DNA of 64,000 bases from Streptomyces sp. NBC_00654 (GTDB taxonomy: Bacteria; Actinomycetota; Actinomycetes; Streptomycetales; Streptomycetaceae): positions 3,224,001 to 3,288,000 of the forward strand of contig NZ_JAPEOB010000001.1 of NCBI RefSeq assembly GCF_026341775.1, read 5' to 3'. The translations under genes were made by a program, and so were the position numbers. Positions within the stretch are counted from its first letter, which is position 1, and each line of letters starts with the position of its first letter. Below the pieces are notes generated by a model that had not been told where the DNA came from, did not search any database, and saw nothing but the letters and a program-made list of their open reading frames with translations. This document shows positions 42,268 through 51,724 of the stretch, one piece after another.

Positions 42268-44678
42268 GGCGCGACTCCCAGTCCGTAGCGGGTCAGCAAA
42301 CGGGACACGTCCCTCTCCAGAGCGGCGGCCCGGACGATCAGCAGCGGGTCGGCGGTGGTGCGCAGCAGCGAACGCGACGAGCCACGGAGTCCGCGCCGCT
42401 CCAGGAGCCGTGCCGCGATCCGCTCGCGCTCCCGGGGCGGGAAGTACGCGAACGCCTGGCGCAGCGCGGGCAGTCCTGACAGGAAGTCCTCGTCGGGCAG
42501 GGCGCCGAGGAAGTCGTCCAGCACCGCGATCAGTGACGCAGGACCGTCGGCCGCCGAGCCCGTCACCTCCTCGCGGGCCACCGCGAACAGCCCGGCCAGC
42601 CAGTCACCGACCGCGTCCGCACCGCCTGCCGCGACCGTGCGCACGGCTTCACCCGGATCCTCCGGGGAGCCGGAGCCCAGCGCGCGGTACAGGCCGAAGG
42701 CCGCGCCGCGCAGATCGAGCGGGGCGGAGCGGTCGTGGCTGACCCGCAGCGCGAGCCCGGTGACGGTCTCCCGGTCCACCGACAGCGGTCCGGGCGCGTG
42801 CAGTACCGCGTCCCGCAGGGCGGCCACCGCGCGCAGCCGGGGACCGTCCACGCCCGCCGCCCCGCGGGCCCCCTCGACCAGCCGGAGCAGCCGGACCGCT
42901 GCGCCGTCGATCACGGCCCCGAGCAGCGGGCCGCGGGCGACGCCGTACACCCGGTCGTGACGCCACAGGCCCAGCGCCGTGGCGAGCACTTCGCCGAGCG
43001 GCCCGGGTGTCCTCAACCCGCCCACCCGGTCCGCCAGTTCGGACAGGAGCGGTTCGGACAGGGCGCCCGCGCCGCAGAGCACGGCGTCGAACAGGGCCCC
43101 GGCCAGGGCGTCGGCCTCCGCACCGATCCCGTGCGTGCGCTCGGTGAGGGCACGCACGGCGGCATCGGCGAGCGTCGCCCCGTACGCCCCGGCCTCCACC
43201 AGCGCGGCCTCCCGCCCGGCCGCCGGGGCCGGCTCCCAGCGCTCGGCGAACACCGGGTCGACGCCGTGCTCGGGGCCCGCGGTCCGGGTGAGGCCGGGCA
43301 CCGCGAGGACCCGCAGCCGGTGCAGGACCCGGCTGCGCTCCAGGTCCCCGGGATCCATGAGGTCGAGGCGGTACACGGTCTCCGGGGGGCCGTCCAGGCG
43401 CAGCCGGGCGAGCTGCGCCGCCACATCGTGCACCAGGGGCGGCGCCGGGGTGGCCGGGTGCAGCCGCCCCGTGCGGTCGCCGCTGCACGCCGCGACCATC
43501 TCGACGACGGCGGGATGGGTGCCCGCCGCCAGTGCGGACCGCGACGTCCAGGGAAGCGGCCCGTCCAGATCATCCGTGATCAGCGCGCCCGCCAGCCCGT
43601 CCAGGACGTCGATCCTCGCCGGGCGGGGATGGCCGCGCAGTGCCGTGAGGCCCTGGGACAGGCTCCGGGCGGCGATCAGGTCCGCGGTGGACACCGCGTA
43701 CCGGCGGGCCCGCAGCCGCTCGATGACGACGCGCAGGAGTCCGTCCGCCGCGGCCTCGGGTCCCGACTCCCACATCTGCTGGTAATAGCCGGGCGAGGGC
43801 ATGCCCGACTGATAGCCGGAGAAGGAGTCCAACTGGCGGAAGGAGTACGGAACCAGGAAGCTCCCGGCCGACGCGCCGGTCGGCGGTACGGGGACCTCCG
43901 GCCATCCGTCGGCACCGAGGGCCCATCCATCGGCACCGGCCGCCGACCCGTCCGCCACATCGGCCGGTGCCCCGGGACCGCCCTCTCCGGGACCGCCTTG
44001 TCCGGGACCGCTCGCTCCTGGACCACCCGCTCCGGGGGCATCGCCCACGAGCGCGCGCAGCGCCGGCTGATGGAAGCCCCCGGTCACCACCAGCACCGGC
44101 CGGTCCCCGGACATGGCGAGAGCCGACCGTACCCACGCCGCCATGTATGCCTCGCGCACCCGGTCGCGGCCATCGGCCTCCGCATCGCCGCGCACCAGGG
44201 AGAAGTAGGCGTCGAGCCGCTCCGCGAGACCGTCCTCCGGCTCGACCTCGAACAGCCGGTCCCACAGGGCGTCCGTCGAGTCGACCGCGAAGTGCCGGCA
44301 CAGCCGCTCCGTCGCCTCCGCGTACCGGGCCTCCGCATCGGCGTACCGGTTGGTCCGGTCCGCGAACGCCGGGTGCCAGGCGGGCAGGTCGATGAAACGG
44401 ACCTCGGCCCCGGCCGCCCGGCCGGCCCGCAGCGCGACCCACTCGGGGGAGTAGTCGCACAGCGGCGCCCATGAGGTGGCCGACCGGTCCTCGTCCCGGT
44501 AGTGACTGAACACCGCGACGGGCAGCTCGTGCCCGAGCAGCAGCTCGTCCAGCCGGCCGTTCATCTCGGCCGGCCCCTCCACCAGCACATGGGCGGGCCG
44601 CAGTTGCCCGATGGTCCGCTCGACGAGCCGGGCGCAGGCGGGGGAGTGGTGGCGCACTCCCAGATGGACGGCGGGCAT
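42264..44678 (-). CDS. DUF5682-family protein of the cassette (YehM-like)
   Basis: 804 residues. ATG at 44678 shares its A with the MoxR stop (TGATG). The N-terminal half contains a TraB-like/EreA-style metal-site pattern: HLGVRHHSPACARLVE, LVEGPAEMN, FSHYRDED, FIDLPAWH, and VVTGGFHQPALRALV. A Gly/Pro-rich linker with repeated GPG units and two GADGW copies sits at ~235-280. The C-terminal half is helical with many Arg/Leu/Ala repeats. DUF5682 has no proven activity; the His/Glu/Asp cluster suggests a hydrolase-like core. The neighbours are always MoxR, VWA and SWIM genes in this type of locus, so they probably act as one machine. Confidence 0.85.
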   Translation of the reverse strand: MPAVHLGVRHHSPACARLVERTIGQLRPAHVLVEGPAEMNGRLDELLLGHELPVAVFSHYRDEDRSATSWAPLCDYSPEWVALRAGRAAGAEVRFIDLPAWHPAFADRTNRYADAEARYAEATERLCRHFAVDSTDALWDRLFEVEPEDGLAERLDAYFSLVRGDAEADGRDRVREAYMAAWVRSALAMSGDRPVLVVTGGFHQPALRALVGDAPGAGGPGASGPGQGGPGEGGPGAPADVADGSAAGADGWALGADGWPEVPVPPTGASAGSFLVPYSFRQLDSFSGYQSGMPSPGYYQQMWESGPEAAADGLLRVVIERLRARRYAVSTADLIAARSLSQGLTALRGHPRPARIDVLDGLAGALITDDLDGPLPWTSRSALAAGTHPAVVEMVAACSGDRTGRLHPATPAPPLVHDVAAQLARLRLDGPPETVYRLDLMDPGDLERSRVLHRLRVLAVPGLTRTAGPEHGVDPVFAERWEPAPAAGREAALVEAGAYGATLADAAVRALTERTHGIGAEADALAGALFDAVLCGAGALSEPLLSELADRVGGLRTPGPLGEVLATALGLWRHDRVYGVARGPLLGAVIDGAAVRLLRLVEGARGAAGVDGPRLRAVAALRDAVLHAPGPLSVDRETVTGLALRVSHDRSAPLDLRGAAFGLYRALGSGSPEDPGEAVRTVAAGGADAVGDWLAGLFAVAREEVTGSAADGPASLIAVLDDFLGALPDEDFLSGLPALRQAFAYFPPRERERIAARLLERRGLRGSSRSLLRTTADPLLIVRAAALERDVSRLLTRYGLGVAP

Positions 44679-45850
44679 CAGCCGGCCAGCAGATGACGTG
44701 CGTCGTACAGCGCCTGCCACTGCGGGCCGCGGCGACGGAGCACCTGCTGTTCGAGGTAGCGGCGCAGCCTGGCCAGGTCCTCCGGGCTGTCCTTCGCCGC
44801 CGTACCGGCCAGCGCGGCCACGACATCGGCGGCGCTGCCGGGCTCACCGCGCAGGAACCAGCCGCGCACTCCCACGGCGTGGGCGACGGACACCGCCTCG
44901 GCCGTGCTCATCACCGCCGAAGGCCGGTCCGGGCCCGCGCCGCCCTTCGTACCGGCACCCGCGCGCAGTTCCCGGAACGTGCCGACCAGGACCTCCAGCA
45001 CATCCCGGTCCGGCGGCGGCTCCACCCCCGAACGCCGCAGCAGCGTGGTCACCTCCGCCTCGACCAGCGCCAGTTCGGTGTCCAGGTCGGGGATCGGGAA
45101 GACCGTCTCGAAGTTGAACCGGCGCTTGAGCGCCGCGCTCATCTCGTTGACACCCCGGTCCCTGGTGTTGGCGGTGGCGATGACATTGAACCCCTGACGG
45201 GCGAAGACCATGCCGTCGTCGCCCGGGAGTTCGGGAATCGCCACGACCCGCTCGGACAGCAGCGAGAGCAGCGAGTCCTGGACCTCCAGCGGGCAGCGGG
45301 TGATCTCCTCGAACCGTACGATCCGGCCCTCCGCCATGCCGCGCAGCATCGGGGCGGGGACCAGGGACCGGGGCGTGGGGCCCTCGGCGACCAGCAGGGC
45401 GTAGTTCCAGCCGTACTTGATCTGGTCCTCGGTGGTGGCCGCGCCGCCCTGCACCGTCAGTGTCGAGACCCCGCTGACCGCCGCCGCGATGAGCTCGGAC
45501 AGCAAGGACTTCGCCGTGCCCGGCTCGCCCACGAGCATCAGCCCGCGGCTGGTCGCGAGCGTCACCAGAGCCCGGTCGACGAGGGACGGATTGCCGACGA
45601 ACTTACGGCTGACGCCCGTGCTCCCGTCGCCGATGACGAACCGCCGGGCCGCCCGCAGGCTCAGCTCCCAGCCGGGCGGGCGAGGATCGCTGTCCCCGGC
45701 CCGCAGCGCCGCCAGTTCGTCCGCGTACCGCACCTCGGCCGGTGGCCGCTGCACCTCCGCCGGTCCGCTCTCCCCGACGGCGACGGCGACGGCGACGGCG
45801 TCACCCGGCATCGCGGACCCGCTGGTCCCCGCCCGTGTCCCCGCGCTCAT
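44678..45850 (-). CDS. MoxR-type AAA+ ATPase of the cassette (YehL-like)
   Basis: 390 residues. ATG at 45850 overlaps the WGR-gene stop (ATGA). An Ala/Val repeat (AVAVAVAV, ~19-25) lies near the N-terminus. Walker A is GEPGTAKS (108-115), Walker B IVRFEE (177-182), sensor 1 NVIATANTRDRG, and the arginine-finger region AALKRRFNFE. It is slightly larger than simple MoxR proteins. MoxR ATPases remodel partner complexes containing VWA proteins, as in metal-centre insertion and in conflict systems. Here the VWA partner is two genes downstream. The tight overlaps on both ends mean fixed stoichiometric expression. Confidence 0.93.
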   Translation of the reverse strand: MSAGTRAGTSGSAMPGDAVAVAVAVGESGPAEVQRPPAEVRYADELAALRAGDSDPRPPGWELSLRAARRFVIGDGSTGVSRKFVGNPSLVDRALVTLATSRGLMLVGEPGTAKSLLSELIAAAVSGVSTLTVQGGAATTEDQIKYGWNYALLVAEGPTPRSLVPAPMLRGMAEGRIVRFEEITRCPLEVQDSLLSLLSERVVAIPELPGDDGMVFARQGFNVIATANTRDRGVNEMSAALKRRFNFETVFPIPDLDTELALVEAEVTTLLRRSGVEPPPDRDVLEVLVGTFRELRAGAGTKGGAGPDRPSAVMSTAEAVSVAHAVGVRGWFLRGEPGSAADVVAALAGTAAKDSPEDLARLRRYLEQQVLRRRGPQWQALYDARHLLAG

Positions 45851-48800
45851 GCCACGACTCCCTCGGTGAGCTCCGCCAGGTCTCCGAGCAGCTCGGAGAC
45901 GACCACCGGATCGAGCGCGCCGAAACGCAGGTTGTACGTGCGCCTGTTCCAGTGGTCCGCGGGTTCGGTGTCGAGCCAGACCGTTTCGAGCTTCTGGTCG
46001 GGGAACATGTCGACGACGCCGACAGCGATGCCCTCGTACAGGGCGATCACGAGGTAGCAGTCGTCGCCGAGCCGCTTGGAGATCCAGCGCTCCACGCCCG
46101 CGTCCTGCGGGACTCCGCGCTGCCAGCCCCGCCGCTCCAGGCCGAGCACCTTGCCGATCGGCACCGTGAGGCCCTCGAACCGGGGCAGCCGGTAGCCTCC
46201 GGCCTCCTCCTCCGTCAGCGCGTGCACCGCACGGCCGAGCTGCGGGAACGGCTGAAGGATCTCGTAGTCCGCGAACACCTCGGACCAGACGGTCAGTTCG
46301 TCCCCGAGGTGCAGGGGGTGCGCCAGGCCCACCGTCGCCCCGTCGGGCAGGGCGAACCCGTCGTCCCCGGCATCGGCGAACGTACGGTCCTCCGCCACCC
46401 GGAAGGACACCCGCGCTCCGTCGTGGTCGCTCAGCCACACCAGCCGGCGCACCAGGTGCCACAGCAGGGGATGGCCGACGAACAGCTCGCGGAACTCCTG
46501 TGCCGTCCAGGTGCGGCCCGTCACCATGGCCGCCTCCAGCCGCCGGACCTGATCGGCCGCGATGGTCCGCACATCCTTCTTCAGGGCCATGAACCGCTTG
46601 CGCTCCGCCGGGGCCGCTTCGGCGTCGTCCCGGGCGCCGGGGGCCGGCAGGTCCTTGCGCCGCTTGCCGTCGGCGTCCAGGACGTAGGGCCTCAGCTGTT
46701 CGTCGAAGCCGACGGTGAAGGTCCGCGGGCCGTAGTCGATGACGGTCGAACCGTCGGCGTCCAGCCCGAAGTCCGGCACCAGCCGGTCCGCGAGCTGTTC
46801 CCCGGTCAGTCCCAGGCCCGACGCCACTTCGGCGATCTTCTCCTGGGCGCGGACCTTCAGCCCCTTGAACTTCACCCGCTGCGAGATCGCGTTGAGATGC
46901 AGCAGCGCGACATCGCTGCCGATGGAGGCGAGCACGTCGAGGCCCTCGACGGCCCGGTGGTGCGCGCCCTCCCCGGGCCAGGCCCGGATGACCGGAGTCA
47001 GCCTGCGGACGGTCCCGTCGTCGCCCAGCAGCCCCAGCGCGTGCAGGGCCCAGGACTCCGAGGCCGGCAGATTGGCCTGCTGCCACTGCTGGAACAGGGC
47101 CCAGGCGAACTCCGCGAGCGAGGCGGGCTCCGCGGTCTCCCGGAGCGCGGCGACGCCCGCGTACACATCCCCGGGCCGGGACAGCGCCAGCATCATCACG
47201 GCGTCGCGCACCGAGCGCTCGGGCAGCGCGCCGCCGGAGCGGACCAGTATCTGCGGGAGCAGCACGGGCTCCGCCCACCCCGGTACCTCCGGCATCCTCG
47301 CGGGCAGGACCCGCTCCAGGGGATCGGCGGCGAGCAGCCCCTCGACCGCCTCCATGGCCCGCTCGCCGTACGACGCGGCGGCCTCACGGACCACCCCGTC
47401 ACCGTGGACCGAGGCGATCTGGAGCAGTGCGTGCTCGGCGGAGCGCCGGGCGGCACCGGCCTTGCCCACCGCGTCCGGGACCAGCAGCCCGGCGGCCTCG
47501 GCCCCGTGCCGCACGAACCAGGTACGGGCTGTCGCGGCCGTGGACTTGAGCCGCACGGCCCAGTCGGCCATGTGCCGTGCGACACGCACATCGACGAACG
47601 GGAGCAGCAGCGGCGCGAGCCGTCCGGGCTGCCGGGGCACGGCCCGCAGCAGCAACGGCAGGGCGGCGAGGCCGAAGCGGGCGGCGATGGGCTTGAGCGT
47701 GTCCTCACCGTCCCACAGATCGGTCGGGTCCCAGGTGGCGAGGTGCGGCGCGACCAGGTCCTCGGGCCCATGGACGTAGACCCAGGCGGGATGAAGGCCG
47801 TCGGAGTCCAGGGAGTGACGCAGGTGCGTGAACTCCTTGTCCCAGTCGCGGATGTCCTCCTTGCGGGTGTACCAGCTGGAGCATGCCGCCCAGCGCTCCC
47901 GCTCGTCGCGCTCCCAGCGGGCCGAGGGCTCGCCCACCGCCTCCAGACCGGTCACGACGACGGTCCTGACCTGCGTACGGGGCCTGGACCAGGGCGGGGA
48001 CGTCAGCACGGCGGGCAGCGCGTGCGCGGGCGCGTCGGCGATCCGGTCCACGGGGTTGAGCAGCGGTTCGACGGTCTCCGCGAGCTCGGGGGAGAGGGCC
48101 GGGAGCAGGGACGCCACCAGTTCGCGGTGGGCTCCGATGTGGCCGAGGAGCAGCTTCCGCGATGTCTTGGACGTCGCTCCGGCGGAGTCCCGCACATCGG
48201 CACCGAGCAGCCGCAGCGCGCGCGCCGGATAGCGTCGCATCGCGTCCAGGAGGGCCGCGCGGGAGTGCTTCTTGTCCGAGTTGCGCAGCAGGGCGAGGAA
48301 GGCCTCGTCCGTCGGGATCTCGGTCAGCGCCTGGGCGACGAGCTTCTCCCCGTCCGCGTAGCAGTACCCGGTCAGGGCCTCCGCGAGCAGGGGGGCGACG
48401 GCCGTGCCGATGCCCTCGGCGACGGTCGCGATCAGGGCGACGCTGTGGCCGAAGCCGGGCTGCTCGCTGAACGCCCCGACCTGCTCGGCGGAGTCGAGCG
48501 AGGAGAACACCATGGCGAGGAGGGACTGATCGCGCTCGCCGGTCACCTCGGCGTCCGTGCACAGACCGGCGACCCAGGCGCTCTCGCTCGGTGCCAGATA
48601 CGCCGCGATGATCCTCCGCTGCGCGGTGGTGCGGCAGTCGGCGAGCGCCGCGACCGTCGCGCGGTAGGTCTCCTCGTCGGCGGCCGCGATCAGGGCCCGG
48701 ACGCGGTCGAGCGCGGGGCGGCGTTCGCTGGACCAGTAGGCGTGCCGGGCGCTGCTGAGCAGCTGGAGGATGGGCCGGGTCCGCTGGTGCCCGTTCCGGT

Positions 48801-49614
48801 TCCAGCGGGCGTTGATCTCCAGGAACTCCACCGCCGCGCACGCGGCGAACGGCAGCCCGTGGCGCGCGGCCCAGGTGTCCGCCCAGGCGGAGTGCGGCGC
48901 GGAGATCGTGACCATCGCGGCCAGTGCGGCCGCGCCGACGGGGGACGGATCACCGGCGAGGTGCGAACGCACCGTGGTGGCGAGGGCCGAATCGGTGCGT
49001 GGCGCGGTGAGGAACTCCTCGATCCACGCGGCATCCTCCGTCACCCGCGCCTCGACCGCCTCCAGCACCTGGCGACGGGCCTTGCCGGGCGCCCGCGGCA
49101 CACCGCCCCTGCGGGGGTGGAGCACCCGCCGCCAGTTGGCCGGGAGTTCGAAGGTGTCCTCGTCGGGGAGGGGGGCCGCGGGAGCGTCCCCGGAGCCGTC
49201 CCCGGTCTCCGGCACGCCGCCGGACACGGCCGCTTCGGAAGAACCGGGGGAGTGCGGGGAGCCGGCGGAACCGGGAGCGCCTGCGGTATCGGCGGAAACG
49301 GAAGCGGCCGGGGAACCGGAGGAGCCGGCGGAAGCGGAAGCGGCCCGGGATCCGGGTGAGCCGGCGGAAGCGGAAGCGGCCGGACTCGACGCGGAACCCG
49401 CGCCCGCCGCACCCACCTCGCGGTACCCCTTGCGTTCCTTCTCCGCGATCGTCTTCAGCATCTGCGCCCCGGCCGCTTCCGCCGACGCGTACTCCTTCGT
49501 CTGTGTCCGCCCGTCGCTCCCGCACCGTCCGTACCGCACGGTGACCGTGAGACCGTCCGACCCGGTCTCCCAGAACTTCGAAGCAGTGCCCTCGACATAC
49601 TCCCAGCGCCGCAC
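45847..49614 (-). CDS. Giant WGR/DUF4132 protein, first gene of the cassette (MolR/YehI-like)
   Basis: 1255 residues, ATG at 49614. The WGR domain is at residues ~1-70 (RRWEYVEGTASKFWETGSDGLTVTVRYGRCGSDGRTQTKEY, with the conserved RW and YGRCG). The next ~95 residues are an Ala/Ser/Gly/Pro linker made of short repeats. Residues ~170-950 are a long alpha-helical solenoid. The DUF4132 domain follows near the C-terminus (ALKKDVRTIAADQVRRLEAAMVTGRTWTAQEFRELFVGHPLLWHLVRRLVW...). E. coli MolR/YehI has the same two end domains. WGR domains recognise DNA breaks or act in PARP-like proteins; here it may tether the ATPase/VWA machine to a nucleic acid or protein. Head of a five-gene operon. Confidence 0.88.
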   Translation of the reverse strand: MRRWEYVEGTASKFWETGSDGLTVTVRYGRCGSDGRTQTKEYASAEAAGAQMLKTIAEKERKGYREVGAAGAGSASSPAASASAGSPGSRAASASAGSSGSPAASVSADTAGAPGSAGSPHSPGSSEAAVSGGVPETGDGSGDAPAAPLPDEDTFELPANWRRVLHPRRGGVPRAPGKARRQVLEAVEARVTEDAAWIEEFLTAPRTDSALATTVRSHLAGDPSPVGAAALAAMVTISAPHSAWADTWAARHGLPFAACAAVEFLEINARWNRNGHQRTRPILQLLSSARHAYWSSERRPALDRVRALIAAADEETYRATVAALADCRTTAQRRIIAAYLAPSESAWVAGLCTDAEVTGERDQSLLAMVFSSLDSAEQVGAFSEQPGFGHSVALIATVAEGIGTAVAPLLAEALTGYCYADGEKLVAQALTEIPTDEAFLALLRNSDKKHSRAALLDAMRRYPARALRLLGADVRDSAGATSKTSRKLLLGHIGAHRELVASLLPALSPELAETVEPLLNPVDRIADAPAHALPAVLTSPPWSRPRTQVRTVVVTGLEAVGEPSARWERDERERWAACSSWYTRKEDIRDWDKEFTHLRHSLDSDGLHPAWVYVHGPEDLVAPHLATWDPTDLWDGEDTLKPIAARFGLAALPLLLRAVPRQPGRLAPLLLPFVDVRVARHMADWAVRLKSTAATARTWFVRHGAEAAGLLVPDAVGKAGAARRSAEHALLQIASVHGDGVVREAAASYGERAMEAVEGLLAADPLERVLPARMPEVPGWAEPVLLPQILVRSGGALPERSVRDAVMMLALSRPGDVYAGVAALRETAEPASLAEFAWALFQQWQQANLPASESWALHALGLLGDDGTVRRLTPVIRAWPGEGAHHRAVEGLDVLASIGSDVALLHLNAISQRVKFKGLKVRAQEKIAEVASGLGLTGEQLADRLVPDFGLDADGSTVIDYGPRTFTVGFDEQLRPYVLDADGKRRKDLPAPGARDDAEAAPAERKRFMALKKDVRTIAADQVRRLEAAMVTGRTWTAQEFRELFVGHPLLWHLVRRLVWLSDHDGARVSFRVAEDRTFADAGDDGFALPDGATVGLAHPLHLGDELTVWSEVFADYEILQPFPQLGRAVHALTEEEAGGYRLPRFEGLTVPIGKVLGLERRGWQRGVPQDAGVERWISKRLGDDCYLVIALYEGIAVGVVDMFPDQKLETVWLDTEPADHWNRRTYNLRFGALDPVVVSELLGDLAELTEGVVA

Positions 49615-49768
49615 AGGAACGCCCCCTTCACACCCCGGCAGCCCGCTCCGCCGCGGGCTTTTCGATCAGTGCTGCCACAGTAGGGCCGACCACTGACAAC
49701 GCAGCGTGACGGGGGTGCCCGACCGTCTCCGGGCGCGGCCCCGCGGGGGTGCCGCGCCCGGGACGCCG

Positions 49769-50206
49769 TCAGGGCGCGGAGACCACGCTCGGGCGCCCGG
49801 CGGCGGCCCAGGACGGGGTCACCCCGGTCACCTGGCACACCATCAGGAAAAGCGGAATGGGCGGGGTGTACGGCGTGAGGCTGTCGGGGGCATGGATCAG
49901 CCGGGTCCGCGCCGCCGGTACGTATGCCCCGGTTTCGTAGGAGATCTGTTCCGGCCAGTCCAGATCGAGGTCCGAGCCTGCCGGAACGATCCACCACCAT
50001 CGCTCGGCGTCCGCGAACACACATCCCGTGCGCGGCAGATGCGACATCAGCCGGAATCCGTACCGCGCGGGCACCCCCACGGCGTCGCAGCCGAGGCTGG
50101 CCGACAGCGAGGGCGGCAGCGGCAGTCGCACCCGGCCCCCGTGGGCCTCCCGCTGGTCGTGGGAGCGCTGCGCCGCGCGCAGACGGGACATGGCGTTTCT
50201 CAGCAT
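49769..50206 (-). CDS. Hypothetical protein coupled to an ATP-binding regulator
   Basis: 145 residues. ATG at 50206 overlaps the preceding ATPase gene by seven bases. The sequence is soluble, with a basic N-terminus (MLRNAMSRLRAAQRSHDQR) and a core containing YGFRLMSHLPRTGCVFADAERWWWIVPAGSDLDLDWPEQISYETGAYVP. The WWW and acidic repeats (DLDLDW) are unlike common families. No signal, no membrane segment, no recognised motif. Its coupling to an anti-sigma-type ATPase and the nearby XRE/DUF397 genes put it in the widespread Streptomyces regulatory cluster of that type. Confidence 0.75.
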   Translation of the reverse strand: MLRNAMSRLRAAQRSHDQREAHGGRVRLPLPPSLSASLGCDAVGVPARYGFRLMSHLPRTGCVFADAERWWWIVPAGSDLDLDWPEQISYETGAYVPAARTRLIHAPDSLTPYTPPIPLFLMVCQVTGVTPSWAAAGRPSVVSAP

Positions 50207-50658
50207 GGCTGCTCCGTGCCGTGCGGCAGTTCGGCCCACACGATGCGGCCGGAGGCGTCCCCCGCGTCGTGGGACCCCCAGGCGCTGCTCATCGCGTCGA
50301 CGAGCAGCAGGCCGCGTCCGTGCTCGTCGTCGGCCGCCCGGCGCAGTCGCGGGCCGCCCGGCTGGTGACCCTGGTCCTGTACGGCTATGCGCAGCCGCCT
50401 GCCGAGGCATCTCAGCTCGCACACCACACGTGCGCTCGCGGTGTGCACGACCGCGTTGGTGACCAGCTCCGAGACGATGAGGATCGCGGCGTCGTAGGTG
50501 TCGCCGTCGAGCTTCCAGGCGTCGAGCCGGGCCCGGGTCAGCTTCCGCGCACCGGCCACCGACTCCGGTTGCGCAGGCAGCGCGAAGCAGTAACGGAGCG
50601 CTTCCGTCCCGGGGCTGAGGTCCATGAGCCGGGGGATGAGCGCACTGCCAGGTGCCAC
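50200..50658 (-). CDS. ATP-binding (HATPase, anti-sigma-type) regulatory protein
   Basis: 152 residues, GTG at 50658 (GAGGAA upstream). GHKL ATPase fold of the RsbW/SpoIIAB class: ARKLTRARLDAW, the N-box ILIVSELVTNAVVHT, and the later G-boxes QDQGHQPGGP and EHGRGLLLVDAMSSAWG. Such stand-alone ATPases bind or phosphorylate anti-sigma antagonists, and Streptomyces has dozens. It is divergent from the XRE/DUF397 pair (BldB-pathway-like gene set), so a regulatory circuit is likely. Specific target unknown. Confidence 0.88.
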   Translation of the reverse strand: MAPGSALIPRLMDLSPGTEALRYCFALPAQPESVAGARKLTRARLDAWKLDGDTYDAAILIVSELVTNAVVHTASARVVCELRCLGRRLRIAVQDQGHQPGGPRLRRAADDEHGRGLLLVDAMSSAWGSHDAGDASGRIVWAELPHGTEQPC

Positions 50659-50863
50659 GACCGATTCCTCACAGTGGGGGCTGCGTCACGCTTTGTTCCC
50701 TTGTGAAAAAGGGCGGGCATGACTACGCGAACTGGTTCACTCACCAACTCTCCCCCTGACATGAACACTTGGCAAGGGGCACTCTGAAAATTTCAGAGTG
50801 GCTGTGTCCTTGGTGGCGCGCACATGGCACACTGCTGCCAAACAGTGCATGGGGAGGTCTGAA

Positions 50864-51724
50864 GTGAGCGAACCGCGGTCCGCCCCGACCGTGGGACAGG
50901 TCGTTCTGGGCAAGCGCCTGCAGGATCTGCGGGAGCGCGTCGGCCTGAACCGTGACCAGGCCGCGAAGGTGCTCCGGGTCGCCCCCGCGACGATACGCAG
51001 GATGGAGACCGCCGAGGTCGGGCTGAAGATCCCTTATGTCCAGATGCTGCTGAAGGCGTACGGGATCGCCGACGACGAGACCGAGGCCTTCGTCGAGCTG
51101 GCCGAGGAGGCCAACAAGCCGGGCTGGTGGCAGCGCTTCCACGACGTGCTGCCCGACTGGTTCAGCATGTACGTCAGCCTGGAGGGCGCCGCGAGCCTGC
51201 TGCGCATGTACGAGCCGCACTTCGTCCCCGGGCTGCTCCAGACCGAGGACTACGCGCGCTCCGTGATGCGTACCGGCGCCGTCGGCCAGACCAGACCCGA
51301 GGACATCGAGCGCCATGTGGCGCTGCGGATGGAACGGCAGGCACTGCTGGCCAAGGGCGATGCGCCGAAGGTCTGGGTGATCATGGACGAGACCGTCCTG
51401 CGCCGCCCGGTCGGCAGCGTCGAAGCGATGCGCGGGCAGATCGACAAACTGCTCGAAGCGACCGAGATGCCCCATGTCACGCTTCAGATCGCGGAGTTCG
51501 CGACCGGTCATCACCCGGGTACCTACGGACCCTTCGTACTCTTCCGGTTCGCCGTGCCCGAACTGCCCGACATGGTCTACAGCGAGTACCTGACCGGCGC
51601 CGTCTACTTCGACGCGCGCCCCGAGGTGGCCTCCTACCTCGAAGTCATGGACCGCATGGCGGCTCAGGCCGCCACTGCACAACGCACGAAGGAACTCCTC
51701 CGGGACTTCCGCAAGGAGCTGTGA
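50864..51724 (+). CDS. XRE-family regulator with DUF5753 domain
   Basis: 286 residues. GTG at 50864 is chosen since GGGGAGG (50851-50857) sits seven bases upstream. The helix-turn-helix is at ~15-70 (LGKRLQDLRERVGLNRDQAAKVLRVAPATIRRMETAEVGLKIPYVQMLLKAYG in sections). The DUF5753 effector domain follows (YVSLEGAASLLRMYEPHFVPGLLQTEDYARSVMRTG ... VLRRPVGSVEAMRGQIDKLLEATEMPHVTLQIAEFATGHHPGTYGPFVLFRF). This is the classic Streptomyces pair with a DUF397 protein, which is encoded directly after with a one-base overlap. Expected role: developmental or stress regulation. Confidence 0.93.
   Translation: MSEPRSAPTVGQVVLGKRLQDLRERVGLNRDQAAKVLRVAPATIRRMETAEVGLKIPYVQMLLKAYGIADDETEAFVELAEEANKPGWWQRFHDVLPDWFSMYVSLEGAASLLRMYEPHFVPGLLQTEDYARSVMRTGAVGQTRPEDIERHVALRMERQALLAKGDAPKVWVIMDETVLRRPVGSVEAMRGQIDKLLEATEMPHVTLQIAEFATGHHPGTYGPFVLFRFAVPELPDMVYSEYLTGAVYFDARPEVASYLEVMDRMAAQAATAQRTKELLRDFRKEL

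Noticed and set aside
45742..49359. 1205-codon plus-strand frame opposite the WGR/DUF4132 gene
   Set aside because: Arg/Gly/Pro/Gln-rich shadow without motifs; the minus strand has WGR and DUF4132 domains and operon overlaps.
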